The notes under the pieces were generated by a model. The model was not told the origin of the DNA. It saw only the letters and a program-made list of their open reading frames with translations, and did not search any database. Source: JASHPR01 sp963795055 (lineage in GTDB: Bacteria > Actinomycetota > Actinomycetes > Streptosporangiales > Streptosporangiaceae). From it: a stretch of DNA of 64,000 nt. This document shows, piece after piece, positions 8,650 to 17,052 of the stretch. Made by a program: the position numbers and the translations under genes. The number at the start of each line of letters is the position of its first letter. Positions within the stretch are counted from its first letter, which is position 1. The DNA is taken from assembly GCA_963795055.1 (NCBI GenBank), contig CAWCGJ010000042.1:186001-250000 (forward strand). Reading direction: 5' to 3'.

Positions 8650-9213
8650 ATGACTGCTAGCACCACCGAGACTGCGATCCCCGGCTACGTCGCCGGCACC
8701 TGGACCATCGACCCGGTGCACTCCGAGATCGGCTTCTCGGTCCGGCACATGATGGTCAGCAAGGTCCGCGGCAAGTTCACGAACTTCTCCGGCGAGATCG
8801 TGACCGCTGACGACCCGTTCAAGTCCTCGGCGACCGCGGTGATCGACCTGAAGTCGATCAGCACCGGCAACGACCAGCGCGACGAGCACATCCGGTCCGC
8901 CGACTTCTTCGAGGTCGAGACCTACCCGACGATGACCTACCGCTCGACCGGCGCCCACTTCGAGGACGGCAACTACGTCCTCGACGGCGAGCTCACGCTC
9001 AAGGGCGTCACCAAGAGCGTGCCGCTGGTCCTGGAGCTGAACGGCTTCGGGCCGGACCCCTACGGCGGCACCCGGGCCGGGTTCAGCGCCAGCGGTGAGC
9101 TCAACCGGGGCGACTTCAACGTCAGCTTCAACGCCCCTCTGCAGAACGGCGGGGTTGTCGTGGGCGACAAGATCACCCTGCACCTGGAGATCGAGGCCGT
9201 CCTGGCGTCCTGA
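8650..9213 (+). CDS. YceI-family lipid-binding protein
   Basis: A 187-residue YceI-domain protein. The domain begins WTIDPVHSEIGFSVRHMMVSK and includes DFFEVETYPTMTYRST and LTLKGVTKSVPLVLE, the usual beta-barrel motifs. YceI barrels bind long-chain isoprenoids or similar lipids. No signal peptide is present, so a cytoplasmic location is likely, as for many actinobacterial members. An AGGAG tract precedes ATG 8650. Transcription should stop at the strong hairpin at 9257. The divergent MarR gene is the likely regulator. Confidence 0.9.
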   Translation: MTASTTETAIPGYVAGTWTIDPVHSEIGFSVRHMMVSKVRGKFTNFSGEIVTADDPFKSSATAVIDLKSISTGNDQRDEHIRSADFFEVETYPTMTYRSTGAHFEDGNYVLDGELTLKGVTKSVPLVLELNGFGPDPYGGTRAGFSASGELNRGDFNVSFNAPLQNGGVVVGDKITLHLEIEAVLAS

Positions 9214-9256
9214 CCGGGTCGGCCGCCTCCCAGGCCGCGCCCGTGCACATCAACGA

Positions 9257-9293
9257 GGGACCCTGACGCCGACCCGGCGTCAGGGTCCCTTTT
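9257..9293 (+). terminator. Rho-independent terminator after YceI gene
   Basis: A 15-base stem (GGGACCCTGACGCCG paired with its complement) with a three-base loop is followed by TTTT. It lies 44 bases after the YceI stop. Confidence 0.88.
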
Positions 9294-9314
9294 GCTGCGG
9301 GTATAGATGCCACC

Positions 9315-10733
9315 ATGAGCACTGACGGGCGCGGCCTGGAGATGACGGGCTCGGCGCCGGCCGTGGCCGCCTACGAGCGGGCCATCGATCACCTGGTCCG
9401 GTTCCAGCCCGAGGTCGTGGAGGCCACCACGGCCGCGGCCGCCGAAGACCCGGGCTGCGTGCTGGCCCATCTCCTCGGCGCCTACCTGGCGCTGATGTCC
9501 ACCGAGGAAGGCGCGGTGGCCGGGGCCCGCGAGGCGCTGGCTCGCGCGGGTACGGCGGGAGGCCCCGGTGAGGCCGCGCTGCGTCCCCGGGAGCGCGCGC
9601 ACCTGGCCGCGGCGCGGCGCTGGGCCGGCGGCGACATGACCGGGGCCGGGGTGATGCTCGCCGAGATCTCCGTGCGCTGGCCCCGCGACCTGCTCGCGCT
9701 CGCGGTCGGGCACCAGGTGGACTTCTTCAGCGGGGACGCGGTGAGCCTGCGGGACCGGATCGGCCGCGCGCTCGGCGCCTGGCACGACGACGACCCGCAA
9801 CTCGGGTTCCTGTACGGCATGTACGCGTTCGGGCTGGAGGAGTGCAACATCTACGGGCTGTCCGCCGACGCGGGCCGGCGCGCGGTGGAACTGAACCCCG
9901 ATGACGTCTGGGGCATCCACGCGGTCGTGCACACCCATGAGATGCAGGGCCAGATTCCCGACGGCATCCGCTTCCTGCGCGACCGCGAGGCGCAGTGGCA
10001 GACCGGGAACTTCCTGAACGTGCACAACTCCTGGCACTACGCGCTGTACCTGTTGCAGGGCGACGACGTGCCCGGCGCGCTCGCCGTCTACGACCGCGTC
10101 CTGCACCACGCCGGGTCGCAGGACGTGGCGCTCGAACTGCTCGACGCCACCGCGCTGCTGTGGCGGCTGCAGCTGGAGGGCATCTCGGTCGGCGACCGCT
10201 GGCCGCCGCTGGCGCAGGCCTGGACCCGGATGCTCGCCCCGGGTTTCTACCCGTTCAACGACATGCACGCGATCATGGCGTACGTGGGGGTCGGGGATCT
10301 GGCCCGCGCCGCCGAGGTCGTCACCGCGCTCGAGCGGGTGGTGGCGGAAGGCGACCGGGCCACGACCGGCTGGCGGATGACCTCCGCCGTGGGCCTGCCG
10401 GTGTGCCGCAGCCTGCTGCACTTCGGCCGCGGCCGTTATCCGCGGGTCCTGGACGAGCTTCTGCCGATCCGGACCCGGGTCCACGAGTTCGGCGGCAGCC
10501 ACGCGCAGCGCGACGCGGTGGAGCGCACCCTGCTTGAGGCCGCGATCCGCGCCGGGCAGACCGACCTCGCGTTCGCCCTGGTCAGCGAGCGGCTCTCGGT
10601 CCGGGAGGGCAACACCTACGCGTGGTCCAAGCGGGCGCGGCTGCTGGCCGCCACGGCGGACCCGGCCGGGGCGGCATCGGCCGAGGCCCGGGCCAGCGAA
10701 CTCGCCACGCAGATCCGCGCCGCGGTGAGCTGA
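9315..10733 (+). CDS. TTC38-like tetratricopeptide repeat protein
   Basis: A 472-residue, helix-rich protein resembling tetratricopeptide repeat protein 38. The repeat array spans almost the whole length and has conserved histidine-rich segments characteristic of the family: WGIHAVVHTHEMQGQ and NVHNSWHYALYLLQGDD. Its biochemical function is unknown. TATAGA at 9302-9307 lies seven bases before ATG 9315 and no ribosome binding site is visible, so the mRNA is probably leaderless. It stands alone between a terminator and the nickel transporter. Confidence 0.8.
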   Translation: MSTDGRGLEMTGSAPAVAAYERAIDHLVRFQPEVVEATTAAAAEDPGCVLAHLLGAYLALMSTEEGAVAGAREALARAGTAGGPGEAALRPRERAHLAAARRWAGGDMTGAGVMLAEISVRWPRDLLALAVGHQVDFFSGDAVSLRDRIGRALGAWHDDDPQLGFLYGMYAFGLEECNIYGLSADAGRRAVELNPDDVWGIHAVVHTHEMQGQIPDGIRFLRDREAQWQTGNFLNVHNSWHYALYLLQGDDVPGALAVYDRVLHHAGSQDVALELLDATALLWRLQLEGISVGDRWPPLAQAWTRMLAPGFYPFNDMHAIMAYVGVGDLARAAEVVTALERVVAEGDRATTGWRMTSAVGLPVCRSLLHFGRGRYPRVLDELLPIRTRVHEFGGSHAQRDAVERTLLEAAIRAGQTDLAFALVSERLSVREGNTYAWSKRARLLAATADPAGAASAEARASELATQIRAAVS

Positions 10734-10863
10734 GCCGCGCAGCGTCCGGCCGCCGCCCGCGGCCTGGCCTCTCAGCGCCCTGCACCACGGCGTCCGCCCG
10801 CGGCCCGGCCCCTGGTGCCCCGCATCGGTCACGCCCGCCCGCGGGACTGCCAAACTGATGCTA

Positions 10864-10880
10864 TTGCAAGTAAGTTGCAG
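10864..10880 (+). promoter_or_regulatory. Nur-box-like nickel operator
   Basis: TTGCAA, five bases, TTGCAG. This matches the TTGCAA-N5-TTGCAA box of the actinobacterial nickel-responsive Fur-family repressor Nur with one mismatch. It sits 48 bases before a nickel/cobalt transporter start, in a short AT-rich promoter patch. Confidence 0.65.
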
Positions 10881-10927
10881 TAGTTTTTAAAATGATCACG
10901 GCCGAACCGACCCCGGAGGTGCCCCCG

Positions 10928-12034
10928 ATGGCCGATCCCCGCGCCCGCCTCGCGAAGATCCGTGACGGGCTGACCCCGCGCGAGTGGGGCCGGGTGGGGG
11001 CCATGGCGTTCACGATCGTCGGCCTCAACGCGCTCGGGTGGGGGATGATGGCCGCCGCCATGGGCGGCCACTACCACATCAGCAAGACCGAGATCTTCGG
11101 GGCCGGCACCGGGATCCTGGCCTACACCCTGGGCATGCGGCACGCCTTCGACGCCGATCACATCGCCGCGATCGACAACACCACCCGCAAGCTGGTGAAC
11201 GAGGGCCAGCGGCCGCTGTCGGTCGGGTTCTTCTTCTCGCTGGGCCACTCCAGCGTGGTATTCCTGCTGGCGGTGCTGCTGAACTTCGGCATCCGCGGCC
11301 TGGACGATCAGGTGCGGAGCTCGAGCTCACAGCTGCAGGACACCGCCAACATCGTCGGCACGCTGGTGTCAGGGGTGTTCCTGTTCCTGATCGCCGCGGT
11401 GAACATCGTGATCCTGGCCAGCATCATCAAGATGTTCCGCGAGATGCGCGCGGGCGCCTACGACGACCAGGAGCTCGAGGCCCAGCTCGCGCAGCGCGGC
11501 CTGATGAACCGGTTCCTCGGGCGGTTTTACCGTAACGTTGACGCCCCGTGGAAGATGTACCCGATCGGGTTCCTGTTCGGCCTGGGCTTCGACACCGCCA
11601 CCGAAGTGGCCCTGCTGGTGCTGGCCGGCACCGCGGTAGTCGGCGGCCTGCCGTTCTACGCCGTCCTGTCGCTGCCGATCTTGTTCGCCGCGGGGATGAG
11701 CCTGTTCGACGCCGCCGATGGTTGCTTCATGAACTTCGCCTACGACTGGGCGTTCGCCCGGCCGGTGCGCAAGGTCTACTACAACCTCACCATCACGGGC
11801 CTGTCGGTGTTCGTCGCCTTTTTCATCGGCGCGGTCGAGGTGTTCGGCCTGCTCGCCCAGCATGGCAATCTCAGCGGATCCGGCTGGGCGTGGCTGGAGA
11901 ACTTCAACATCAACACCGCCGGGTTCGTGATCGTCGGCGTCTTCATCCTGACCTGGATCGTGGCCCTGTCGATCTGGCGCTTCGCCAAGCTTGAGCAGAA
12001 GTGGGACACCGCGAGCGCGACCGCGCAGGAGTGA
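10928..12034 (+). CDS. NiCoT-family nickel/cobalt transporter
   Basis: A 368-residue integral membrane permease with about eight helices. The family signature RHAFDADHIAAIDNTTRK lies in TM2, followed by FSLGHSSVVF, LGFDTATEVALL and LFDAADGCFMNFAYDWAF, the other NiCoT motifs. It imports Ni2+ and/or Co2+ with high affinity for urease, hydrogenase, Ni-SOD or cobalamin enzymes. ATG 10928 is preferred over 10892 because GGAGGT lies seven bases upstream. A Nur-box-like site in the promoter points to nickel repression and favours Ni2+ as substrate. No urease or hydrogenase genes lie in this window. Confidence 0.9.
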   Translation: MADPRARLAKIRDGLTPREWGRVGAMAFTIVGLNALGWGMMAAAMGGHYHISKTEIFGAGTGILAYTLGMRHAFDADHIAAIDNTTRKLVNEGQRPLSVGFFFSLGHSSVVFLLAVLLNFGIRGLDDQVRSSSSQLQDTANIVGTLVSGVFLFLIAAVNIVILASIIKMFREMRAGAYDDQELEAQLAQRGLMNRFLGRFYRNVDAPWKMYPIGFLFGLGFDTATEVALLVLAGTAVVGGLPFYAVLSLPILFAAGMSLFDAADGCFMNFAYDWAFARPVRKVYYNLTITGLSVFVAFFIGAVEVFGLLAQHGNLSGSGWAWLENFNINTAGFVIVGVFILTWIVALSIWRFAKLEQKWDTASATAQE

Positions 12035-12065
12035 AAAGGTTCAGTAGCCGAGAGGAGAAACCGCG

Positions 12066-12812
12066 ATGGCCACCGGCAGCGTGTCGGAGGAGATCCGGCA
12101 GTTCTGGGACGAGGATGCCGCGGTCTACGACAACTCACCGGAGCACCACCCCCGGCGCCCCCATGAACGGGCGGCCTGGAGTGCCACGCTGCGGCGGCTG
12201 CTGCCGGATCCCCCCGCGCGCGTGCTGGACGCCGGGGCGGGCACCGGATTCCTGTCGTTGCTGCTGGCCGGCCAGGGTTATCAGGTCACCGCGATGGACC
12301 TCTCGCCGGGCATGCTCGAGGTGCTGCGGGCCAAGGCCGCTGGGCTGGGCCTGGAAGTACAGGCGGTGCAGGCCGACGCGGTCAGCCCGCCCGACGGCCC
12401 GTTCGACGCGGTGGTGGAACGCCACCTGCTGTGGACCCTGCCCGACCCCGGCGCCGCCCTGGCCGCCTGGCGGAAGGCGGCTCCGGCCGGCCGCCTGGTG
12501 CTGATCGAGGGGACCTGGGGCAAGACCAGCGGAATCGCCGCGCTGCAGGCGGAGGCCAGGTCGCTGGCCCGGCGCGTCCGTGGCGCCGAGCCGGGCCACC
12601 ACGACCACTACACCGATCGGGTGGTCAGCGCGCTGCCGCACGCCAACGGCATCAACCCCGCCGAGATGGTCACCCTGGTCCAGGCCAGCCCGTGGGGCCA
12701 GGCTCGGCTCGAGCGGCTGCGCGACGTGGAGTGGGCCACCCTCGAAGGGCGCAGCCTGCTGGACCAGCTGCTCGGGACCAACCCCCGGTGGGCCGTGACC
12801 GCGGGATCCTGA
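12066..12812 (+). CDS. Class I SAM-dependent methyltransferase
   Basis: A 248-residue Rossmann methyltransferase starting at ATG with GAGGAG upstream. Motif I is VLDAGAGTGFLSLLLAGQGY (residues about 55-75), then TAMDLSPGMLEVL with the acidic SAM-ribose ligand, and FDAVVERHLLWTLPDP as motif IV. It resembles the UbiE/SmtA group. The substrate is unknown. It lies 31 bases after the nickel transporter, so the two may share a transcript, though no functional link is evident. Confidence 0.85.
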   Translation: MATGSVSEEIRQFWDEDAAVYDNSPEHHPRRPHERAAWSATLRRLLPDPPARVLDAGAGTGFLSLLLAGQGYQVTAMDLSPGMLEVLRAKAAGLGLEVQAVQADAVSPPDGPFDAVVERHLLWTLPDPGAALAAWRKAAPAGRLVLIEGTWGKTSGIAALQAEARSLARRVRGAEPGHHDHYTDRVVSALPHANGINPAEMVTLVQASPWGQARLERLRDVEWATLEGRSLLDQLLGTNPRWAVTAGS

Positions 12813-12821
12813 CCCGGCGGG

Positions 12822-13071
12822 TCACAGCATCGCGATCAGCATGTAGCTCATCGTCACGCCCATGGCGATCTCGCAGCACGCGGCCAGGCGCGGCGACATC
12901 GGCGGCCCAGACCGCCCGCCCGCCGAACCAGGCCGCCGCCACACCGAAGATCACTTCCCAGCCGCCCGTCCCAAACGGGTTCAGCCGCGGCACCAGCATC
13001 CCGGCCATGGCCACGCCCATGAGCGCGTGCGCGGCGTCGACGTCGTACTCGGCCGGGCGCTGCCACCCCAC
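12822..13071 (-). pseudogene. DUF5134 membrane protein remnant, frameshifted and N-terminally truncated
   Basis: One minus-strand frame carries DAAHALMGVAMAGMLVP and a second hydrophobic stretch (WEVIFGVAAAWFGGRAVW). In a shifted frame the end reads CCEIAMGVTMSYMLIAML then stop at 12822. This order is typical of actinobacterial DUF5134 proteins, but the N-terminal helix is missing. Upstream coding is replaced by a poly-G run (C14 and C10 on the plus strand, 13093-13120). It is broken at both places; the runs raise the possibility of sequencing error. Confidence 0.6.
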
Positions 13072-13092
13072 CGCGCCACGCTCACTCCCACT

Positions 13093-13120
13093 CCCCCCCC
13101 CCCCCCTCCTCCCCCCCCCC
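13093..13120. repeat. Homopolymer tract C14-TCCT-C10
   Basis: The plus strand has fourteen C, TCCT, then ten C. It lies at the broken 5' end of the DUF5134 remnant. Such tracts slip during replication and are also error-prone in sequencing. Confidence 0.9.
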
Positions 13121-13296
13121 TGGCCTGGACGTCATGATGACGCCGTCCCGCTCGGCTTGCTCCTCGAGCTTGACGGCGTGATCGTCGGCGCCGAGGATCC
13201 TGGCCGGAGGCCCGGGACTGTCAGTCGGGCCTGACCGGTACCGCGTGGCAAGGCATGCCCCGGGTGCGCTAGTATTTGACGGTCCGAGAGGGCAAG

Positions 13297-13371
13297 CGGG
13301 ACGTGGCCCAGCTTGGTTAAGGCGCGTGTCTGGGGGACACGAGAGCCCGGGTTCAAATCCCGGCGTCCCGA
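13297..13371 (+). tRNA. tRNA-Pro (anticodon GGG)
   Basis: A cloverleaf can be folded: acceptor stem CGGGACG with CGTCCCG; D-arm containing AGCTTGGTTAA; anticodon stem CGTGT/ACACG around loop CTGGGGG, giving anticodon GGG; T-arm CCGGG-TTCAAAT-CCCGG; discriminator base A. CCA is not encoded. The D stem includes a weak pair. A nuclease-like gene begins about 70 bases downstream, so the 3' end is a candidate integration site. Confidence 0.9.
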
Positions 13372-13443
13372 CTCAATTAGGGTTTCTGGCTAGCGAATTG
13401 TTCACCGCGGTGTTTTGTCAGACCCCGCCACTAGCCTGTCACC

Positions 13444-14235
13444 ATGACAGAAAACCTTCTTGATAGGCGCACATGGTCCGATGCCCAGTTAGCGTCCGCG
13501 GTGGCCTCATCCAGGTCGTGGCGTGGCGTCATGCGCGAACTCGGCCTGTGCGTAACCTCCGCCGGATCCATCCGGATCGTCAAGCGGCACGTCAGCCGAC
13601 TTGGACTGGATACCTCCCACTTCACCGGTCAACGGCGCTGGTCAGACGCACAGCTCAGGCGCGCAGTCGCCAGCTCGTACTCTTGGGCCGAACTGTTCTT
13701 AGAACTGGGGCTGCATGGCAACGCCGACGATCGGACACGGGTAAAGGCACACGCTGTGCGCTTGGGCCTCGACCTGAGCCGGCTGCAGGTTCCTGATGCC
13801 ACCGAATCGACCCCTCAGGATCTAACGCCTGACATTAAGCGGCTGCGGGAAGCTGGGACCACCGTAGCGGCGATGTGGTTTCTTCTGTGCGGATGCAATG
13901 CTTCCATCCCGGTGGAGCCGACGATCTATGATCTTCTCGTATTCATGCCGGACGGCATCAAGCGAGTGCAAGTCAAGACAACTACTTACAATGGCAAGGA
14001 CGGCTGGGTCGTGCAAGTAGGCAGGCGTCCGTATTCCGTAGGGAACCGGGAGGGTTTGGTTCCCTACGATCCAGACCTGCTGGACTTCTTCTTTATTCTG
14101 GACGGCGATCTGACCATGTATCTCATTCCCAGTCGGGTCCTGGCTGGCCGGGTCATGGTGCTTCTCCGTAACTACTCAAAGTACATTGTCGGCGACATCG
14201 GTTCGCTGATGACAAGCTCCACGCCCGCGGCCTGA
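13444..14235 (+). CDS. PD-(D/E)XK endonuclease with duplicated N-terminal DNA-binding repeats
   Basis: A 263-residue protein. Residues about 8-55 and 59-105 are two copies of one module (RTWSDAQLASAVASSRSWRG; RRWSDAQLRRAVASSYSWAE), each likely a helix-turn-helix. Residues about 130-255 fit a PD-(D/E)XK nuclease: EPTIYDLLVF supplies the acidic residue and KRVQVKTTTYNGK the Q-x-K part of the catalytic strand. This resembles the PD-(D/E)XK homing-endonuclease group (I-SspI-like), which includes proteins linked to tRNA introns. The gene lies directly downstream of tRNA-Pro, has less GC-biased codon use than its neighbours and no methyltransferase partner. A mobile or defence origin is inferred. 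Confidence 0.7.
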   Translation: MTENLLDRRTWSDAQLASAVASSRSWRGVMRELGLCVTSAGSIRIVKRHVSRLGLDTSHFTGQRRWSDAQLRRAVASSYSWAELFLELGLHGNADDRTRVKAHAVRLGLDLSRLQVPDATESTPQDLTPDIKRLREAGTTVAAMWFLLCGCNASIPVEPTIYDLLVFMPDGIKRVQVKTTTYNGKDGWVVQVGRRPYSVGNREGLVPYDPDLLDFFFILDGDLTMYLIPSRVLAGRVMVLLRNYSKYIVGDIGSLMTSSTPAA

Positions 14236-14284
14236 GCCACGAGCAGCGCCGATCCGCTCGGCGCGCCGCTAGTGCGGTGTCCAC

Positions 14285-15997
14285 TTACCTTCGCCGGGTT
14301 CTCCACAGGCGCTGACCAGGGATGGCCGCCTCTGCCGACACTGTGAACCTTGGTGGACACCCCACTAGGTGATCGAGCCGGGGATCTGGCGGCCGACGTC
14401 GGACAGGTCGGCGATCCAGGCCTCGTCGACGTCCTGGTCGGGGTCGGCGCGTGCTGGCGACCAGCTTGAGGTTGCTGCCCTTCTTGACCGTGGGCCTCGG
14501 CTTCGTGGTTTCCCTGGGGGTCGGGGCGGGAGCCGGGGTGGTCATCCTGAGCGCGAGGGACGGGCACATCTGGACCGCCTGCTGTGCCTCCTGCTCTAGC
14601 CACGGCGGCACCGGCACGTCGAGGAACACCGGGTAGCCCTGGCCGTCGAGTTGTACGAGCTCCGGCACCAGGTGGGCGCAGAGCCCGTGCCCGCGGCACC
14701 GGGTCCAGTCCACGGACAGGCGGGTCTCGCCGCGCACCGTCGGCAGCGGCAGGATCCCCTGAACCTTGCGCCCGCAAGTGCCGCGGAGCAGGTGCGCGGT
14801 GAGGTCGTCGGCGAACACGTCGATGGCGGACAGAACGAACCGGAACACCCCGTCGGGGTGGGCGCAGGCGCCGCGGCCCCGCACGGCGGCGGCCCCGCGG
14901 CGCGCGGTCTCCAGCGCGTCGATGCCGCCGGACCCGTCGGCGACCGCGGCCAGTGACCGGGCGATGCCGGGCAGGCCCAGCTTGCACGGCCCGCACTGGC
15001 CGGATGACTCGTTGGCGAGGTAGCCGGCCACCCGGGCCACCTCGCCCATCGGGCAGGTGCCCTCCCCGAGGGGCAGCACGATGCCGGCCCCCAGCGTGCC
15101 GCCCACGGCGGCCAGCCCGGCGCGGCTGACCGGCACGTCATACGCGGTATCTGTCGGCAGCCACATGCCGTGGTAGCCGCCGACCAGGACGCCGTCAGCG
15201 GGCGCCGCCAGGCACAGGTCGAGCACCTCGCCGAGCGGCAGGCCGGCCGGGACCTCCACGACCGCGGGACGGTCGGCCGACCCGCCCACGGTGAGCAGGA
15301 TCGTTCCCGGCTCGTCCGGGGTCCCGGTCGAGGCGTAGCCTTCCGGGCCCAGCATGGCGAGCACCGCGATCTGGGCGAACGTCTCGGCGTTGGACAGCAG
15401 GGTCGGGCGGTCCTGGACTCCGTAATCGCTGGCCAGGATCTTGCGCCCCGGGGGCAGGGAGCCCCGGCCGTTCACGGCGTTGACCAGCGCGCCTGCCTCA
15501 CCGGAGACGAACCGGTCCGGGACCCGGACCACGCGCACCAGGCGGCGCAGGGTCGGCTCGGCCAGGGCTGCGGCGCTGACCGAACGGGCCACGTCGGCCC
15601 GGGTGACACCGACCACGATCTCCTTCGCCCCCAGGGCCCACGCCGCGACCATGGCGCCGCCCAGGACCAGGCACGGCGATCTCAGCAGCAGCATCCGGTC
15701 CTTGGCGCTGCCCGGTTCACCCTCGGTCCCGTTGACCAGGACAGCGACCTTGCGCTTGCGCTGGCGTGCGGACTGCACGACCGCCTTCAGCTTCCGGGCC
15801 ATCGGGAAGGCCGCGCCGCCGCGCCCGCGGAGGTCGACCTGTTCCGTCATGCCGATCAGCTGGTCGGCGGTCAGCCGGGGCAGCGTGCCGAAGACCGCGA
15901 AGTGCGTGTTCAGGTCGATCCGCTCGATCCGGTCGAGGCCGGCGGTCAGGCGGGCCTGGCCGATGCACATGACGTCGGGTCCGGAGGGCGGCGTCAT
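14285..15997 (-). CDS. NuoF-like flavoprotein fused to a ferredoxin domain (NADH dehydrogenase-type electron input)
   Basis: The 570-residue frame starts at ATG 15997. Residues about 45-330 form the FMN/NADH module: DLRGRGGAAFPMARK binds FMN and NGTEGEPGSAKDRMLLL is the NADH loop. The iron-sulfur region reads ESSGQCGPCKLG with a later GACAHPDG; the first Cys of the usual SCGxCxPC ligand set is Ser. Residues about 440-500 are a ferredoxin with CRGHGLC and MCPS, suggesting a 3Fe-4S cluster. The gene overlaps the upstream membrane protein by four bases, so the two probably act together. Near 14450 the last residues change frame: the alternative reading (DVDEAWIADLSDVGRQIPG, stop 14365) looks like the native C-terminus, so an indel is likely. 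Confidence 0.82.
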   Translation of the reverse strand: MTPPSGPDVMCIGQARLTAGLDRIERIDLNTHFAVFGTLPRLTADQLIGMTEQVDLRGRGGAAFPMARKLKAVVQSARQRKRKVAVLVNGTEGEPGSAKDRMLLLRSPCLVLGGAMVAAWALGAKEIVVGVTRADVARSVSAAALAEPTLRRLVRVVRVPDRFVSGEAGALVNAVNGRGSLPPGRKILASDYGVQDRPTLLSNAETFAQIAVLAMLGPEGYASTGTPDEPGTILLTVGGSADRPAVVEVPAGLPLGEVLDLCLAAPADGVLVGGYHGMWLPTDTAYDVPVSRAGLAAVGGTLGAGIVLPLGEGTCPMGEVARVAGYLANESSGQCGPCKLGLPGIARSLAAVADGSGGIDALETARRGAAAVRGRGACAHPDGVFRFVLSAIDVFADDLTAHLLRGTCGRKVQGILPLPTVRGETRLSVDWTRCRGHGLCAHLVPELVQLDGQGYPVFLDVPVPPWLEQEAQQAVQMCPSLALRMTTPAPAPTPRETTKPRPTVKKGSNLKLVASTRRPRPGRRRGLDRRPVRRRPPDPRLDHLVGCPPRFTVSAEAAIPGQRLWRTRRR

Positions 15998-17052
15998 GGT
16001 TCGTCGGTCTCCGGGCACGGCGGTACCGCCGAAGGCTCCGGCTCCAGCTCGGAGGGCGGGTACTGCCACGGCCCCGACGGGTGATCCGGGTGAAGGTCCG
16101 AAGGACGGTGCGCCTCGAGATAGGGCGGCTGGTGATACGGCGCCTGGGGATACGGAGCCTGGGAGTACGGCGCTCCGGAATACGGCGCCTGGGCATACGG
16201 TGTCGCCGGGCCGCTGCCGGTCCCGGGCGGCAGCGCGCGGGGCGCTCGCCCGGCGCGTGGCGCGACCGCCCGGACGTCGCGGTACTCCTCGTGCGTCATC
16301 GCGGGCATGACCGCCGGGATCGGTGACGGCACGCGATCCGGCACGGGATAGGCCGCGGTCTCCCGGCCGCCGCGCAAGGTGGCCACCAGCCGGATGATGA
16401 GGGCCAGCCCGACCGCCGCCAGGCAGGCTCCGTAACTCCAGTCCACGTAGGGCTTTGCCGTCCGGCCCGCGAGCAGGCCGTGCACGATCGCCAGCGGCCA
16501 GGCCAGATACGCGGTGGCGTGGATGGCGCGCCACGTCCATGGCCATTTCCCCGCGAAACGGCCGCGGGCGATCCCGGTCGCAATCAGGAGCACCACGAGG
16601 TCCGACGCGATCGTACCCAGGCCGATGTAGAAGGTGCGCCCATGCGCAAGGAAAGGCACGAAAGCGTCGATGACGTCGGACCGGTGCGCGAATATCTCAA
16701 GGACTATGTGCGTCACGAGAAAGGCGAGGGCAGCGAACGAGACGGCCCGGTGCACCGCCTGGGCGACGACCCGGCTGCCCGGGGTCATGACGACGCGGTC
16801 GGTGGCCACGACGCCCGCGCCGACCGCCGCGGTCAGCGCGACCAGCGCGAGCACGCCCGAGTAGAACAGCAGGAAGCGCTGGACCGCGGTCAGGATGTCG
16901 CTTCCTTGCGGGGTGTTGGCCGAGGCCAGCACGCCGGCGAGCAGAAAGAGCAGAACGATAGCCCAGATGATGGGCCCACGCCGTGGGCTCTTGACTTGAG
17001 CCACTGACACGATGTGGCGATGACGGCGTGAGCGGCCACGCCTGGCTGACAC
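15994..17052 (-). CDS. Ferric-reductase-like/cytochrome b-type transmembrane protein
   Basis: A 352-residue protein starting at GTG 17052 with AGGAGG six bases upstream. Residues about 25-235 contain six hydrophobic helices in the arrangement of ferric-reductase-like membrane domains, with helix histidines in AQAVHRAVSFAAL, VTHIVLEIFAH, WRAIHATAYLAW and AIVHGLLAG able to coordinate two hemes. The cytosolic C-terminus (about 240-350) is proline/tyrosine-rich with short repeats of QAPY. Its stop overlaps the start of the NuoF-like gene, implying translational coupling and a two-component chain: NADH to flavoprotein/ferredoxin to membrane heme. The terminal acceptor is unknown. Confidence 0.82.
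   Translation of the reverse strand: MSARRGRSRRHRHIVSVAQVKSPRRGPIIWAIVLLFLLAGVLASANTPQGSDILTAVQRFLLFYSGVLALVALTAAVGAGVVATDRVVMTPGSRVVAQAVHRAVSFAALAFLVTHIVLEIFAHRSDVIDAFVPFLAHGRTFYIGLGTIASDLVVLLIATGIARGRFAGKWPWTWRAIHATAYLAWPLAIVHGLLAGRTAKPYVDWSYGACLAAVGLALIIRLVATLRGGRETAAYPVPDRVPSPIPAVMPAMTHEEYRDVRAVAPRAGRAPRALPPGTGSGPATPYAQAPYSGAPYSQAPYPQAPYHQPPYLEAHRPSDLHPDHPSGPWQYPPSELEPEPSAVPPCPETDEP

Noticed and set aside
9060..10853. A 597-codon minus-strand frame across YceI and the TPR gene
   Set aside because: Shadow frame: it crosses a terminator and two recognised plus-strand genes, and its composition (Gly, Arg, Val, His) is typical of GC-rich antisense frames.
13131..13250. Minus-strand reading ILGADDHAVKLEEQAERDG upstream of the DUF5134 remnant
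   Set aside because: Possible gene fragment, but no start, no family match and interrupted by the homopolymer tract; too weak to annotate.
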